A DNA stretch of 64,000 nucleotides. It comes from Loktanella sp. (GTDB lineage: Bacteria > Pseudomonadota > Alphaproteobacteria > Rhodobacterales > Rhodobacteraceae). This document shows positions 1-8,334 of this stretch, piece after piece. Position 1 is the first letter of the stretch, and every line of letters begins with the position of its first letter. The notes beneath the pieces are model-generated. The model had not been told where the DNA came from and searched no databases. It saw nothing but the letters and a program-made list of their open reading frames with translations. Location: the NCBI GenBank assembly GCA_017390475.1, contig JAFPBO010000018.1:124001-188000 (forward strand), in the 5' to 3' direction. A program made the position numbers and the translations under genes.

Positions 1-566
1 CCCGCACTGGAGGCTGACAGTTCAGCATCCTCTACCGCAGCGGTCGTGCCAACGCCGCGAGATTGCAAATCCAGCGCCCGCGCCAAGGCCTGATCGCGCA
101 ACGCGGCCTGCGCGCGGGCAGCGGCCAGCTCATCCTGCCCCAGATCCAGCGCACGTTGCGCATCGCGCAATTCCGCCTGCGCATCCTGCACGTCAGCACG
201 GATCCGGGCCAGCGCTGCCTCTGCCTCGACCGGGTCAATGCGCACCAGCAACTGGCCAGCCGTCACCGCCCCGCCTTCGACCAGCGCGGCATCGGCTTCC
301 AGCACGGTGCCACCAGTGGCAGAACGCAGGTCAAGCATCCGCTGACTGCGCAATTCACCGAACACCACCAGTTCCGGCACCAATGTCTGCGCTTCCACCG
401 TCAGCACGTTGACACTGAATTCGCGCTCTCGCTGCACGAAACTGCGGGGTTCCTGGTTCAGCCGCGCGTCCAGCGCGCCACGCACCATATTGCCAGCCCA
501 TGCCAACAGCACCAGCGTGATGGAAAGCAGAAAAATGCCCGTCAGGCTTCGTCGTAGAAATCGCAT
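1..566 (-). CDS. HlyD-family RND efflux periplasmic adaptor (partial)
   Basis: Periplasmic adaptor that would link an inner-membrane RND pump to an outer-membrane channel. Only the first 188 codons are present; the gene runs off the left edge. Residues about 9-25 are one hydrophobic anchor (IFLLSITLVLLAWAG), followed by a lipoyl/barrel half-motif (GGTVLEADAALVEGG at 85-99, GQLLVRIDP at 104-112) and the first arm of an Ala/Gln/Glu-rich helical hairpin (about 113-185). The ATG at 566 is the first in frame and is preceded by a TTAAGGAAAA-type ribosome site on this strand. The pump gene is presumably just outside the window. Substrate cannot be told. The family call is confident, the specific role is not. 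Confidence 0.85.
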   Translation of the reverse strand, partial: MRFLRRSLTGIFLLSITLVLLAWAGNMVRGALDARLNQEPRSFVQREREFSVNVLTVEAQTLVPELVVFGELRSQRMLDLRSATGGTVLEADAALVEGGAVTAGQLLVRIDPVEAEAALARIRADVQDAQAELRDAQRALDLGQDELAAARAQAALRDQALARALDLQSRGVGTTAAVEDAELSASSA

Positions 567-638
567 TAATTTTTCCTTAAGGCTGCCCGTCAGGTCCGGG
601 CGCGCGCAACGCTCTGTCCAGTCTTACGACATGACGGG

Positions 639-1181
639 TCATTTCCGTCGCAAATGTTCGTCCAATCGCGGCATGATCTCGACAAAGTTACAGGGGCGGT
701 GCCGGAAATCGAGCTGACGGCCCAAAATTTCATCCCAGGCATCCCGGCACGCGCCGGGGCTGCCGGGCAAGGCAAACAGATACGTCCCCTGCGCGACACC
801 CGCCGTCGCGCGGCTTTGTACTGCGGAGGTGCCGATTTTCTGCATACTGACGATGGTGAAGATCGTGCCAAAGGCGTCGATTTCCTTTTCATAGACATCG
901 CGATGCGCCTCGACCGTGACATCGCGCCCCGTCAGGCCGGTGCCGCCGGTAGAAATGACCACATCGACCCCTTCATCGGCACACCATGCGCGCAATTGAT
1001 CGGCGATCAGCGCGCGTTCATCCCGGATAATCTTGCGATCCGCCAGATGGTGCCCGGCGGCCGCAATCCGGTCCACCAGAGTCTGGCCGGATTTGTCATC
1101 CTCCATCGTGCGCGTGTCACTCACCGTCAGCACCGCAATGCGGACGGGGATGAAATCAAGCGTCTCGTCAATCCGGCTCAT
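639..1181 (-). CDS. moaB: Molybdenum cofactor biosynthesis protein MoaB
   Basis: 180-residue MoaB/Mog-fold protein that adenylylates or binds molybdopterin in cofactor assembly. The signature STGGTGLTGRDVT (about residues 77-89) and the later ALPGSPGA loop are the molybdopterin-binding elements of this family. Its length matches MoaB rather than the longer MoeA. The ATG at 1181 lies inside the stop of the upstream glycosylase gene (4-base overlap), so the two are co-translated; the longer frame upstream of that ATG is coding for the neighbour. The remaining Moco genes seen here (fdhD, mobA, mobB, moeA) are 19 kb away. MoaB versus Mog cannot be settled by eye; MoaB is preferred because of the N-terminal start and size. 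Confidence 0.88.
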   Translation of the reverse strand: MSRIDETLDFIPVRIAVLTVSDTRTMEDDKSGQTLVDRIAAAGHHLADRKIIRDERALIADQLRAWCADEGVDVVISTGGTGLTGRDVTVEAHRDVYEKEIDAFGTIFTIVSMQKIGTSAVQSRATAGVAQGTYLFALPGSPGACRDAWDEILGRQLDFRHRPCNFVEIMPRLDEHLRRK

Positions 1182-1951
1182 GTCTTCAACCTTGCATTCA
1201 GCGACAGCAAATCCGCCCAGGCCTCGCGCTTGGCAGCGGTGTTGCGCAACAGATAGGCGGGGTGGAACATCGGCAGACAGGGTTTGCCCAGCACTTCGGT
1301 CCAATTGCCGCGCAGGGTGGTGATACCCTTTTGCCCCAACAGCGCCTGACAGGGGGTATTGCCCATCAGCACGATGATCTGTGGATCGGCAAGCTGGATA
1401 TGACGGTGCAGAAATGGCAGCATCATGGCAATTTCATCAGCATCCGGCGTGCGGTTCGACGGCGGCCGCCAGGGCATCACATTGGTGATATAGACGGCAC
1501 GGGTCCGGTTGACATGGGCCCGGCCCAGATCAATCGCCGCCAACATCCGGTCCAGCATCTGCCCCGCCTGCCCGACAAAGGGCTTGCCTGCGCGATCCTC
1601 TTCCCGGCCCGGCGCCTCGCCCACGATCATGACGCGGGCATCGGGATGGCCATCGGCAAATACTGCATTGCGGGCGCCACGTTTGATTTCGCAATGCTCA
1701 TAAGCTGCCATCGCCGCCGCCAGCGCAGGCAGATCGGACGCCGCCGCAGCGGCGGCATGCGCGACCGCGACCGGATCAACCTCTGGCCTGGGGACAGGCG
1801 CTGTCGGTTCGGCCACAGCCGCCGGTTTGGCAGGCGCGGGCTCCAGATCATAGCGATCCAGCGGCGCGTCCAATATTGCATCGGTCACGCCCAATTCGAC
1901 CTGCCATTCCAGTGCCGCGCGGTCCTGCCAATATGTGTTCTGCGAATCCAT
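1178..1951 (-). CDS. Uracil-DNA glycosylase, family 4/5-like, variant cluster residues
   Basis: 257-residue DNA repair glycosylase that removes uracil from DNA. Motif 1, GEAPGREED (residues 111-119), and motif 2, HPAYLLR (230-236), are both present, as is the KPFVGQAGQMLD segment (123-134). A 75-residue Ala/Pro-rich N-terminal stretch precedes the catalytic domain. In Fe-S family-4 enzymes four cysteines hold a [4Fe-4S] cluster; here Cys87 is present but the middle positions read PWRPPSNR (Trp161 instead of Cys) and EIAMMLPF (Met instead of Cys), so the cluster looks incomplete or absent. The ATG at 1951 is divergent from pyrB, with about 100 bases between them. It overlaps moaB by 4 bases and probably shares its transcript. 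Confidence 0.85.
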   Translation of the reverse strand: MDSQNTYWQDRAALEWQVELGVTDAILDAPLDRYDLEPAPAKPAAVAEPTAPVPRPEVDPVAVAHAAAAAASDLPALAAAMAAYEHCEIKRGARNAVFADGHPDARVMIVGEAPGREEDRAGKPFVGQAGQMLDRMLAAIDLGRAHVNRTRAVYITNVMPWRPPSNRTPDADEIAMMLPFLHRHIQLADPQIIVLMGNTPCQALLGQKGITTLRGNWTEVLGKPCLPMFHPAYLLRNTAAKREAWADLLSLNARLKT

Positions 1952-2055
1952 GACGCGACAATAGGCGCAAACCTATCCTTTGTGCAGGCCCTGCGGCATT
2001 GAAGCCCGGCAGCGCGCGGCCTATAACGCCCCCGACGGCTGCAAAGGATCAGGGC

Positions 2056-3012
2056 ATGACATTCCGCGCAAGGCATCTTTTGGGGATCGAACAGCTGCAC
2101 CCGCTGGAAATCACCACGCTTCTGGACCTTGCCGACACTTATGCCGATCACAACACCCGTGGGCTGGCGCATCGCGAAGTCCTCGCCGGTCTGACCCAGA
2201 TCAACATGTTTTTCGAAAATTCGACCCGCACGCAGGCCAGTTTTGAACTGGCGGGCAAACGGCTGGGCGCGGATGTGATGAATATGGAAATGCGGGCCTC
2301 CTCGATCAAAAAAGGCGAAACACTGATCGACACCGCGCTGACACTGAACGCCATGCGCCCTGACCTTTTGGTCGTGCGGCATCCGCAATCGGGCGCTGTC
2401 GATCTGCTGGCGCAAAAGGTCAATTGCGCCGTGCTGAACGCCGGTGACGGACGCCACGAACATCCCACGCAGGCCCTGCTGGACGCCCTGACCATCCGCC
2501 GCGCCAAGGGGCGCTTGCACCGACTGAACATCGCGATCTGCGGTGATATCGCCCATAGCCGGGTGGCGCGGTCCAATATCATGCTCTTGGGCAAGATGGA
2601 AAACCGCATCCGCCTGATCGGCCCGCCGACATTGATGCCATCCGGCATCGGCGATTTCGGGGTCGAGGTTTACGATGACATGATCACCGGGTTGAAAGAC
2701 GTCGATGTCGTGATGATGCTGCGCCTGCAAAAGGAACGCATGGATGGCGGCTTTATCCCGTCAGAGCGGGAATATTTCCACCGATATGGCCTTGATGCGG
2801 CAAAATTATCCCACGCAAAGCCGGATGCGATTGTCATGCATCCCGGCCCGATGAATCGCGGGGTAGAGATTGACGGCAATATCGCCGACGATATCAATCG
2901 ATCCGTGATCCAGAAACAGGTGGAAATGGGCGTCGCCGTCCGCATGGCGGCGATGGACCTGCTCGCGCGCAACCTGCGCGAGGCCCGCCGCGACACCAGC
3001 GTGATGGTGTAA
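2056..3012 (+). CDS. pyrB: Aspartate carbamoyltransferase catalytic subunit
   Basis: 318-residue ATCase chain that condenses carbamoyl phosphate and aspartate, the first committed step of pyrimidine synthesis. The carbamoyl-phosphate loop FFENSTRTQ (residues 52-60), the [10 protein letters not shown] element and the MHPGPMNRG motif near the C-terminus are all present. A frame open to 1999 exists upstream, but the ATG at 2056 has AAGGATCAGGG just before it and gives the normal N-terminus. No regulatory pyrI is visible. The next genes are a tail-anchored unknown (4-base gap) and a dihydroorotase-like gene lacking metal ligands. That arrangement is typical of the PyrB/pseudo-PyrC dodecamer class, in which the pseudo-dihydroorotase is needed for ATCase assembly (inference). 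Confidence 0.96.
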   Translation: MTFRARHLLGIEQLHPLEITTLLDLADTYADHNTRGLAHREVLAGLTQINMFFENSTRTQASFELAGKRLGADVMNMEMRASSIKKGETLIDTALTLNAMRPDLLVVRHPQSGAVDLLAQKVNCAVLNAGDGRHEHPTQALLDALTIRRAKGRLHRLNIAICGDIAHSRVARSNIMLLGKMENRIRLIGPPTLMPSGIGDFGVEVYDDMITGLKDVDVVMMLRLQKERMDGGFIPSEREYFHRYGLDAAKLSHAKPDAIVMHPGPMNRGVEIDGNIADDINRSVIQKQVEMGVAVRMAAMDLLARNLREARRDTSVMV

Positions 3013-3016
3013 CCCG

Positions 3017-3529
3017 ATGCTGCAAATCCCCGCAACAGACCATGGCGCGCTTTATGTGCTGGACTATACCGGTGACGCGCCTGCGGTGCTGTCGGATGAG
3101 GCAGTCCTGCAGATGGTCGGCCCGGTCGTGCTCAATCTGGATTTCGTCGATCTGGTCACGCCCGAACAGCGGCGCGAAGTCAGCTTGCCCGAACTGATCC
3201 GTCAGGGCTATGAGATGCCGCTGACAGCGGAACAGGCCGACAGGCTGCGCCAACTGTCCGGCCATGTGCTGCTGATCATGTCGCGCGCCTTTGGCGGGCA
3301 GGCGCAGGACATCACCCTGCCGGATGCCACAACATTGGTCATGGTCCTGCGCGACAATGCGACCGTGCCACCGGCGGAACAGATCACCTCGGCCGCCGCC
3401 GCAGGTGTGCTGACCGGCCCACCCGTCAAACCCCGCAAATCAGACGCAAGGATGAGCGGGATGGTCGCCACCGCCGCCCTGTTGGTCATGTTCGCGCTAG
3501 TCGGGCTGATGGTCTGGGTCGGCCGATGA
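3017..3529 (+). CDS. Unknown protein with C-terminal membrane anchor, between pyrB and pyrC
   Basis: 170-residue protein with no family I can name. Residues 1-140 look globular and soluble, with alternating hydrophobic strands (ALYVLDYTG, VVLNLDFVDLV) and a charged linker (KPRKSDARM) near 137-145. Residues about 148-168 are a single hydrophobic helix (MVATAALLVMFALVGLMVWV), which makes it a tail-anchored type protein with its bulk in the cytoplasm. It starts 4 bases after pyrB and ends about 22 bases before the dihydroorotase-like gene, so it is translated within the pyrimidine operon. A membrane tether for the complex, or an unrelated passenger, are both possible. The real coding status is well supported by codon pattern and position. 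Confidence 0.8.
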   Translation: MLQIPATDHGALYVLDYTGDAPAVLSDEAVLQMVGPVVLNLDFVDLVTPEQRREVSLPELIRQGYEMPLTAEQADRLRQLSGHVLLIMSRAFGGQAQDITLPDATTLVMVLRDNATVPPAEQITSAAAAGVLTGPPVKPRKSDARMSGMVATAALLVMFALVGLMVWVGR

Positions 3530-3551
3530 ATTGTTGCAAAGGAAACCATCC

Positions 3552-4835
3552 ATGACAGCCATTTTCTTTGCCAATGCCCGGGTGATCGACCCGGTCGCAC
3601 TGACCGACGGGCCGGGTTGCTTGCTTGTCGTGGACGGTCTGATCCATCACGTGACCGGCGCAGAGGCCACGCCACCCGTCGGTGCAAAGGTCATTGATTG
3701 CGGCGGCATGTGCCTTGCACCCGGCATCATCGACATCGGGGTGAAAGTGTCCGAACCCGGTGAGCGACACAAGGAATCGTTCCGTTCCGCCGGTCGGGCG
3801 GCAGCGGCGGGCGGGGTGACCACCATCGTCACCAGGCCCGACACCGACCCGGCGAATGACACGCCGGAAAAGCTGGAATTCGTCGCGCGCCGTGCGCAAT
3901 TGGACGCCCCGGTGCACGTCCTGCCGATGGCCGCGCTAACCAAGAACCGCGACGGGCAGGAAATGACTGAGATCGGCCTGCTCAAAGATGCCGGTGCTGT
4001 GGCCTTTACCGATTGCGATCATGTGGTAACGAAAACCAAGGTGCTGTCGCGCGCGCTCAGCTATGCCCGGTCGCTTGATGCGCTGGTCATCGGTCATGTG
4101 CAGGACCCCGGCCTGTCCGAAGGCGCAGTGGTCACCTCAGGCAAATTCGCCTCGCTGCGCGGTCTGCCGGGCGTGTCGCCGATGGCGGAACGCATGGCGC
4201 TGGACCGTGATATCAGCCTGCTGGAAATGACCGGCGCGCGCTATCACGTGGATCAGATCACCACCGCCCGCGCCCTGCCCGCGCTGGAACGGGCCAAGCG
4301 TAATGGCGTCCAGATCACCGCTGGTGTCAGCATCCACCATCTGACGCTGAACGATATGGATGTCGCCGATTACCGCAGTTTCTTTAAGCTCACCCCGCCT
4401 TTGCGGGCCGAAGATGACAGGCTGGCTGTCGTGCAGGCCGTCGCCGAAGGGCTGATCGACATCATCTGTTCGATGCACACGCCACAGGACGAGGAAAGCA
4501 AACGCCTGCCGTTTGAGGAAGCGGCGAGCGGCGCTGTCGGTCTGGAAACCCTGCTGCCCGCCGCGATGCGGCTGTATCATGCAGGCCAGATCGACCTGCC
4601 GCGCCTGTTCCGTGCGCTGGCGCTGAACCCGGCGCGTATTCTGGGGCTGGCCGCCGGGCGGATGCAGGAAGGCGCGCCTGCCGATCTGGTGCTGTTCGAT
4701 CCGGATGCGCCATTCGTGCTGGACCGCAGCACCTTGCAGTCAAAATCAAAAAATACCCCTTTTGACGGCGCGCGTCTGCAGGGCAAAGTGATCGGCACAT
4801 GGGTCGATGGCACCCGCATCTGGGGAGAGGCATGA
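3552..4835 (+). CDS. Dihydroorotase-like protein, predicted catalytically inactive (PyrC'/PyrX type)
   Basis: 427-residue amidohydrolase-fold protein of the dihydroorotase family. The normal DxHxH metal motif is replaced: residues 58-70 read [13 protein letters not shown], so both histidines are Gly63 and Lys65. The late catalytic motif, usually SDHAPH, reads SMHTPQ, so the catalytic Asp is Met. The rest of the scaffold is intact ([31 protein letters not shown]). By analogy with Pseudomonas PyrC', it should be a non-catalytic partner of PyrB, and a true PyrC must exist elsewhere in the genome (inference). ATG 3552 is preceded by AAAGGAAA; an in-frame ATG at 3531 lacks such a site. Its stop overlaps plsY. 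Confidence 0.9.
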   Translation: MTAIFFANARVIDPVALTDGPGCLLVVDGLIHHVTGAEATPPVGAKVIDCGGMCLAPGIIDIGVKVSEPGERHKESFRSAGRAAAAGGVTTIVTRPDTDPANDTPEKLEFVARRAQLDAPVHVLPMAALTKNRDGQEMTEIGLLKDAGAVAFTDCDHVVTKTKVLSRALSYARSLDALVIGHVQDPGLSEGAVVTSGKFASLRGLPGVSPMAERMALDRDISLLEMTGARYHVDQITTARALPALERAKRNGVQITAGVSIHHLTLNDMDVADYRSFFKLTPPLRAEDDRLAVVQAVAEGLIDIICSMHTPQDEESKRLPFEEAASGAVGLETLLPAAMRLYHAGQIDLPRLFRALALNPARILGLAAGRMQEGAPADLVLFDPDAPFVLDRSTLQSKSKNTPFDGARLQGKVIGTWVDGTRIWGEA

Positions 4836-5440
4836 TGCCCGTGTTTGAATCCGCTCTGGCCGTTCTGGCACTCTGGGGCGCTGTGGGTTATCTGCTGGGG
4901 TCGATCCCCGGCGGGGTGATCCTGGCGCGGCTGATGGGGCTGGGCGATCTGCGCAATATCGGATCGGGAAATATCGGCGCGACCAATGTGCTGCGCACCG
5001 GCAATAAAACAGCCGCCGCCCTGACGCTGATCTTTGACGCGGGCAAAGGCGCTGTCGCCGTGCTGGCCGCGCGGCATTACGCGGGTGAGGATGCTGTGCA
5101 ACTCGCAGCACTGATGGCCTTTGTCGGCCATTGTTTTCCGGTCTGGCTGGGGTTCAAAGGTGGCAAAGGTGTGGCCACCTATCTGGGTATCCTGCTCGCG
5201 CTGGTCTGGCCCATGGGCCTTGCCGCCTGCGCGATCTGGCTTGCCACCGCCGTGATCACCCGCTTTTCATCGCTGGCAGCACTGGTCGCCGCAAGCGTCC
5301 TGCCCATCGTGATGGTCGCGACCGGATTTGCAAATACGGCCTTGCTTGCCGCCCTGCTGGCCCTGCTGATCTATGTCCGCCATTGGGGCAATATCCAGCG
5401 CCTGCGCGCCGGAACAGAAGGCAAGATCGGGGCGAAGTAG
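4832..5440 (+). CDS. plsY: Acyl-phosphate glycerol-3-phosphate acyltransferase
   Basis: 202-residue integral membrane enzyme that transfers the acyl group from acyl-phosphate to glycerol 3-phosphate, the first step of phospholipid synthesis with PlsX. The three PlsY motifs are visible: [12 protein letters not shown] followed by [12 protein letters not shown] (about residues 20-52), [11 protein letters not shown] (about 70-80), and [18 protein letters not shown] (about 99-116). About five hydrophobic helices are present. The start lies in ATGATG at 4832-4837, overlapping the stop of the preceding gene; either ATG is possible. It is the last gene of the pyr unit, and the gene downstream is convergent. 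Confidence 0.95.
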   Translation: MMPVFESALAVLALWGAVGYLLGSIPGGVILARLMGLGDLRNIGSGNIGATNVLRTGNKTAAALTLIFDAGKGAVAVLAARHYAGEDAVQLAALMAFVGHCFPVWLGFKGGKGVATYLGILLALVWPMGLAACAIWLATAVITRFSSLAALVAASVLPIVMVATGFANTALLAALLALLIYVRHWGNIQRLRAGTEGKIGAK

Positions 5441-5441
5441 C

Positions 5442-5463
5442 AAAAACCTTCCCCGCGGGGAAG
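5442..5463 (-). terminator. Rho-independent terminator for gshA built on repeat palindrome
   Basis: The perfect palindrome CTTCCCCGCGGGGAAG (5448-5463) is followed on the minus strand by GGTTTTTG, so it forms a stem with a T-run positioned for the gshA transcript. On the plus strand no T-run follows, so plsY may rely on it only weakly. The same palindrome recurs at 63256-63275 and 63289-63314. Confidence 0.7.
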
Positions 5464-5473
5464 AAACCGGACA

Positions 5474-5491
5474 CCTTCCCCGCGGTGAAGG
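5474..5491. repeat. Imperfect copy of the CTTCCCCGCGGGGAAG palindrome
   Basis: CCTTCCCCGCGGTGAAGG, differing from the perfect form by one base, lies 10 bases from the terminator copy. No T-run follows on either strand. Confidence 0.7.
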
Positions 5492-5500
5492 TTGCCTCGC

Positions 5501-5530
5501 TTTGTGCAAAATACTCCCGCGCGGAGCGCA
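5501..5530. repeat. Copy 1 of the ATACTCCCGC...GGAGC intergenic repeat
   Basis: TTGTGCAAAATACTCCCGC followed by GCGGAGCGCA sits between the convergent plsY and gshA genes. Related copies are at 20595, 31173, 45522 and (inverted) 49209. This copy carries the GCGC rather than the CCGG centre, like the one at 45522. Confidence 0.65.
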
Positions 5531-5554
5531 TCCGTCGCGCCAAGCGCGGCGGAG

Positions 5555-6925
5555 TTAATAGCTGTAGGCCTGATAAATCCGGTCCAGATCACCATCCCAA
5601 TCGCCGTGATAATGATCCAGCAATTCATCCGCCGGGGTCTTGCCGGTTTCGACCGTTTCCTTCAGCGCATTCAGAAAATGCGTCTCATCCGGCACCAGAC
5701 CGCCAGCGCCGGGCAAGGCGCGGGCCTTGAGTCCCGCTTCTGCAATCGCGACGACTTCACGCGCGAGATCGTGCATGTTGATCCCGTCGACCTGCGCCTG
5801 CAATCCATCCAGAGATGCCGCCACACGCAGGGCGTCGCGTTGTTCGGCGGTCCAGTTCTTGCACAGGTCCCAGGCCGCATCCAAAGCGGTCTGATCGTAC
5901 ATCAACCCGGTCCAGAACGCGGGCAGCGCACACAGCCTGCGCCAAGGGCCGCCATCGGCACCGCGCATTTCGATATATTGCTTCATCCGCGCCTCTGGGA
6001 AGACCGTGGTCAGATGATCCGCCCAATCCGACATCAGCGGCTTTTCACCCGGCAGCGCGGGCAATTCGCCACGCAGGAAATCGCGGAACGACATGCCCAA
6101 AGCGTTGATATATTTCCCGTTGCGATAGACAAAATACATCGGCACATCGAGAACCCATTGCACCCAGGCCTCAAACCCGAACCCTTCCTCGAAGATAAAT
6201 GGCACCATGCCGGTGCGTGCGGGATCAAGATCACGCCAGATTCGGGCGCGCCATGATTTATGTCCGTTCACCTTGCCTTCAAAGAATGGAGAATTTGCAA
6301 ACAATGCGGTCGCTACCGGTTGCAACGCCACGCCGACGCGCATTTTCTGGACCATATCCGCCTCTGATCCGAAATCGAGGTTGACCTGCACCGTGCAGGT
6401 CCGGCGCATCATCGCGGTGCCCATCGTGCCGACCGATTGCATATAGCTGTCCATCAGCTTGTAGCGGCCTTTCGGCATCAGCGGCATCTGGTCATGGGTC
6501 CAGACCGGCGCGGCACCAAGCCCGATAAAGCGCACGCCGATTTCGTCAGAGACGGCTTTGACCTCGGCCAGATGGCTGTTCACCTCGTCGCAGGTCTGGT
6601 GGATGGTTTCCAGCGGTGCGCCCGAAAGTTCCAGCGCGCCGCCCGGTTCCAGGCTGACGTTCGCGCCATCCTTGGTCAGACCGATGATCTTGCCGTCTTC
6701 TTCGACGCGGTCCCAGTTGAACCGGCTGTGCAAGGCTTCCAGGACGGCCTTGATCGACCTTTCGCCGTCATAGGGCAAAGGGTTCAAGCTATCCGCGCAA
6801 TAGCCGAATTTTTCGTGTTCGGTGCCGATGCGCCATTGATCCTTGGGCTTGGACCCTTTGGACAACAATTCCGCCAGTTGGTCGTGATGTTCGATCGGGC
6901 CAGCGCCGGATTGGGGGATGGACAT
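5555..6925 (-). CDS. gshA: Glutamate-cysteine ligase (plant/alphaproteobacterial type)
   Basis: 456-residue cytoplasmic ligase that makes gamma-glutamylcysteine, the first step of glutathione synthesis. The N-terminal WRIGTEHEKFG (residues 32-41) and LEPGGALELSGAP segments are the ATP/glutamate-binding hallmarks of the plant-like family, and the length fits. The start at 6925 is chosen because GGAG lies 8 bases upstream on the minus strand; an in-frame ATG at 6943 has no such site. Transcription ends in the palindrome terminator at 5463-5442. The upstream neighbour on the same strand is an unknown two-helix protein. Glutathione made here would serve the S-formylglutathione hydrolase encoded at 35205-36035. 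Confidence 0.95.
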   Translation of the reverse strand: MSIPQSGAGPIEHHDQLAELLSKGSKPKDQWRIGTEHEKFGYCADSLNPLPYDGERSIKAVLEALHSRFNWDRVEEDGKIIGLTKDGANVSLEPGGALELSGAPLETIHQTCDEVNSHLAEVKAVSDEIGVRFIGLGAAPVWTHDQMPLMPKGRYKLMDSYMQSVGTMGTAMMRRTCTVQVNLDFGSEADMVQKMRVGVALQPVATALFANSPFFEGKVNGHKSWRARIWRDLDPARTGMVPFIFEEGFGFEAWVQWVLDVPMYFVYRNGKYINALGMSFRDFLRGELPALPGEKPLMSDWADHLTTVFPEARMKQYIEMRGADGGPWRRLCALPAFWTGLMYDQTALDAAWDLCKNWTAEQRDALRVAASLDGLQAQVDGINMHDLAREVVAIAEAGLKARALPGAGGLVPDETHFLNALKETVETGKTPADELLDHYHGDWDGDLDRIYQAYSY

Positions 6926-6983
6926 CGGGAAGGCTCCGTTCAATGGATCAAAGTATTATCGCTGACCTGCACCTTTGCATCTG

Positions 6984-7502
6984 TCAATGCAAGACAGGAC
7001 GCGCCCGCGACCAGATAATCACCTGCGCATCGGGTGTGCGTTCCAGCACATCCAGCACTGCGGCCGTCCGGATTCCCGGCAAGGCGGCAAAGACATCAAA
7101 GAGATCATCCGCGCCTGCCGCATTGATCGGAATGGCGATGCGCTGGCCGCCGACACCGGACAATATCCAGCTGGGGTCAGGATGGCTGGTCGGGTCCAAC
7201 GTTAGCTGCGTCAGATCGTCCACATCCATGATCCCGCCGTCCAGCGGGCCGAAATAGGCCAGCCTGCGTTCGCGCACCTGCACCACACCGGGGCCGTCGC
7301 CATCACTGGCAAAGCGCGCCCGCTGCACGGCAGCAGCACCCCAGCCGAGCCCGATGGCGATGACAACATAGCCCAGCCAGACAGTCATGCCCGCTGCATT
7401 TAATGCCCACCAGAGGCCGAACAGCGCCACAACGCTGGCCGCGAATACCTCGCGCCAGCGCCAGAGAAAGGCGCGCGCTTCCGGGCGGAAGAAATCAGCC
7501 AT
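6984..7502 (-). CDS. Unknown protein with two N-terminal membrane helices
   Basis: 172-residue protein of no recognised family. Residues about 18-36 and 38-56 are hydrophobic helices (FAASVVALFGLWWALNAAG, VWLGYVVIAIGLGWGAAAV). Residues 60-172 are a soluble domain with repeated small strands (VQVRERRLAYFGPLDGG, RIAIPINAAG), most simply a cytoplasmic domain anchored by a hairpin. The ATG at 7502 overlaps the end of the upstream GNAT gene by 8 bases, so it is translationally coupled. It lies 58 bases upstream of gshA on the same strand. I believe similar proteins occur across Rhodobacterales, but no function can be assigned. Confidence 0.8.
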   Translation of the reverse strand: MADFFRPEARAFLWRWREVFAASVVALFGLWWALNAAGMTVWLGYVVIAIGLGWGAAAVQRARFASDGDGPGVVQVRERRLAYFGPLDGGIMDVDDLTQLTLDPTSHPDPSWILSGVGGQRIAIPINAAGADDLFDVFAALPGIRTAAVLDVLERTPDAQVIIWSRARPVLH

Positions 7503-8334
7503 GCACCACCTGCGGGTTCTCGAAGATCGCGATGCCGAAGGACCCGATGCGTGCGAAACCAATCGCCTCATAGGCTTTGGCAGCATGAACAGTCGCAGCG
7601 AACAGGATCGCCTCGCTTACCCCAGCCGCTCGCGCCTGCGCCAGATGCAGCGCCACCGCCCTCCGCGCCAAACCGCGTGCGCGCTGATCGGGCGGTGTAT
7701 AGACGCCACCGATCTGCACAGCATCGGGCAAGGTGGCATTGAACCCGGTCATCGCCACAGGCTGATCACCCTGATACAGCACCCGGTGGCTGTCCGCCGC
7801 GCTATAGCTGTCGATTTCCTTGATCGCGGTTGTGTCCACGGTGTCACCCTGCATCTGCATCGTCTCTTGCAGATAGGCACGCCGCCAGCCCAGCACCAGA
7901 TCACGCGGCGCATCTGACAACGGGCGTAGGGTAAAGCCGGTGACATCCGGCATGATCAGGTCATTCAGCGCCAGACGATAGAGCGGTTCGGTGGTGACAT
8001 GGCCCGCAGCCTTTGTCAGACCCAAAGCGTGGCGCAGCGCGTCAACCTGACCGGCATCGCCCAGCAGCCCGATGATTGCGTGGCCTTTGAGCACGGCCTG
8101 CGCTGCCTCCCAAGGGCCGGTCGGGCAATGCGGGAAAATCATGCCTTCTTCGCTGATCGCCAGCGCATCGGTGATCACATCGCCTTCTTTGCGCAGCCAG
8201 ATGGTCAGTGCGCGTAGATGCCCACCCGCCATGCCGTGGCGGCGCAGGTTTGCCATGGAGAACATCGCTGTCGTGATATGCTGGCGCAGGAACGCCTCGA
8301 TCGCGGGCTGGTCCGCCGTTGTGGCGCGGATCAT
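7495..8334 (-). CDS. GNAT-family N-acetyltransferase
   Basis: 279-residue protein with the acetyl-CoA fold in its C-terminal half. The segment VYTPPDQRARGLARRAVALHL (about residues 218-238) matches the pyrophosphate-binding QxxGxG/A region, preceded by AMTGFNATLPDAVQIGG. The N-terminal half (MIRATTADQPAIEAFLRQH...) is a separate GNAT-like or regulatory domain, giving a length well above the single-domain 150-180. The start at 8334 overlaps the rsmE stop by 4 bases; an in-frame ATG at 8361 would intrude into rsmE. Substrate unknown. Confidence 0.85.
   Translation of the reverse strand: MIRATTADQPAIEAFLRQHITTAMFSMANLRRHGMAGGHLRALTIWLRKEGDVITDALAISEEGMIFPHCPTGPWEAAQAVLKGHAIIGLLGDAGQVDALRHALGLTKAAGHVTTEPLYRLALNDLIMPDVTGFTLRPLSDAPRDLVLGWRRAYLQETMQMQGDTVDTTAIKEIDSYSAADSHRVLYQGDQPVAMTGFNATLPDAVQIGGVYTPPDQRARGLARRAVALHLAQARAAGVSEAILFAATVHAAKAYEAIGFARIGSFGIAIFENPQVVHG

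Noticed and set aside
1999-2055. Upstream extension of pyrB
   Set aside because: The added residues do not look like an ATCase N-terminus, and the ATG at 2056 has a good ribosome site.
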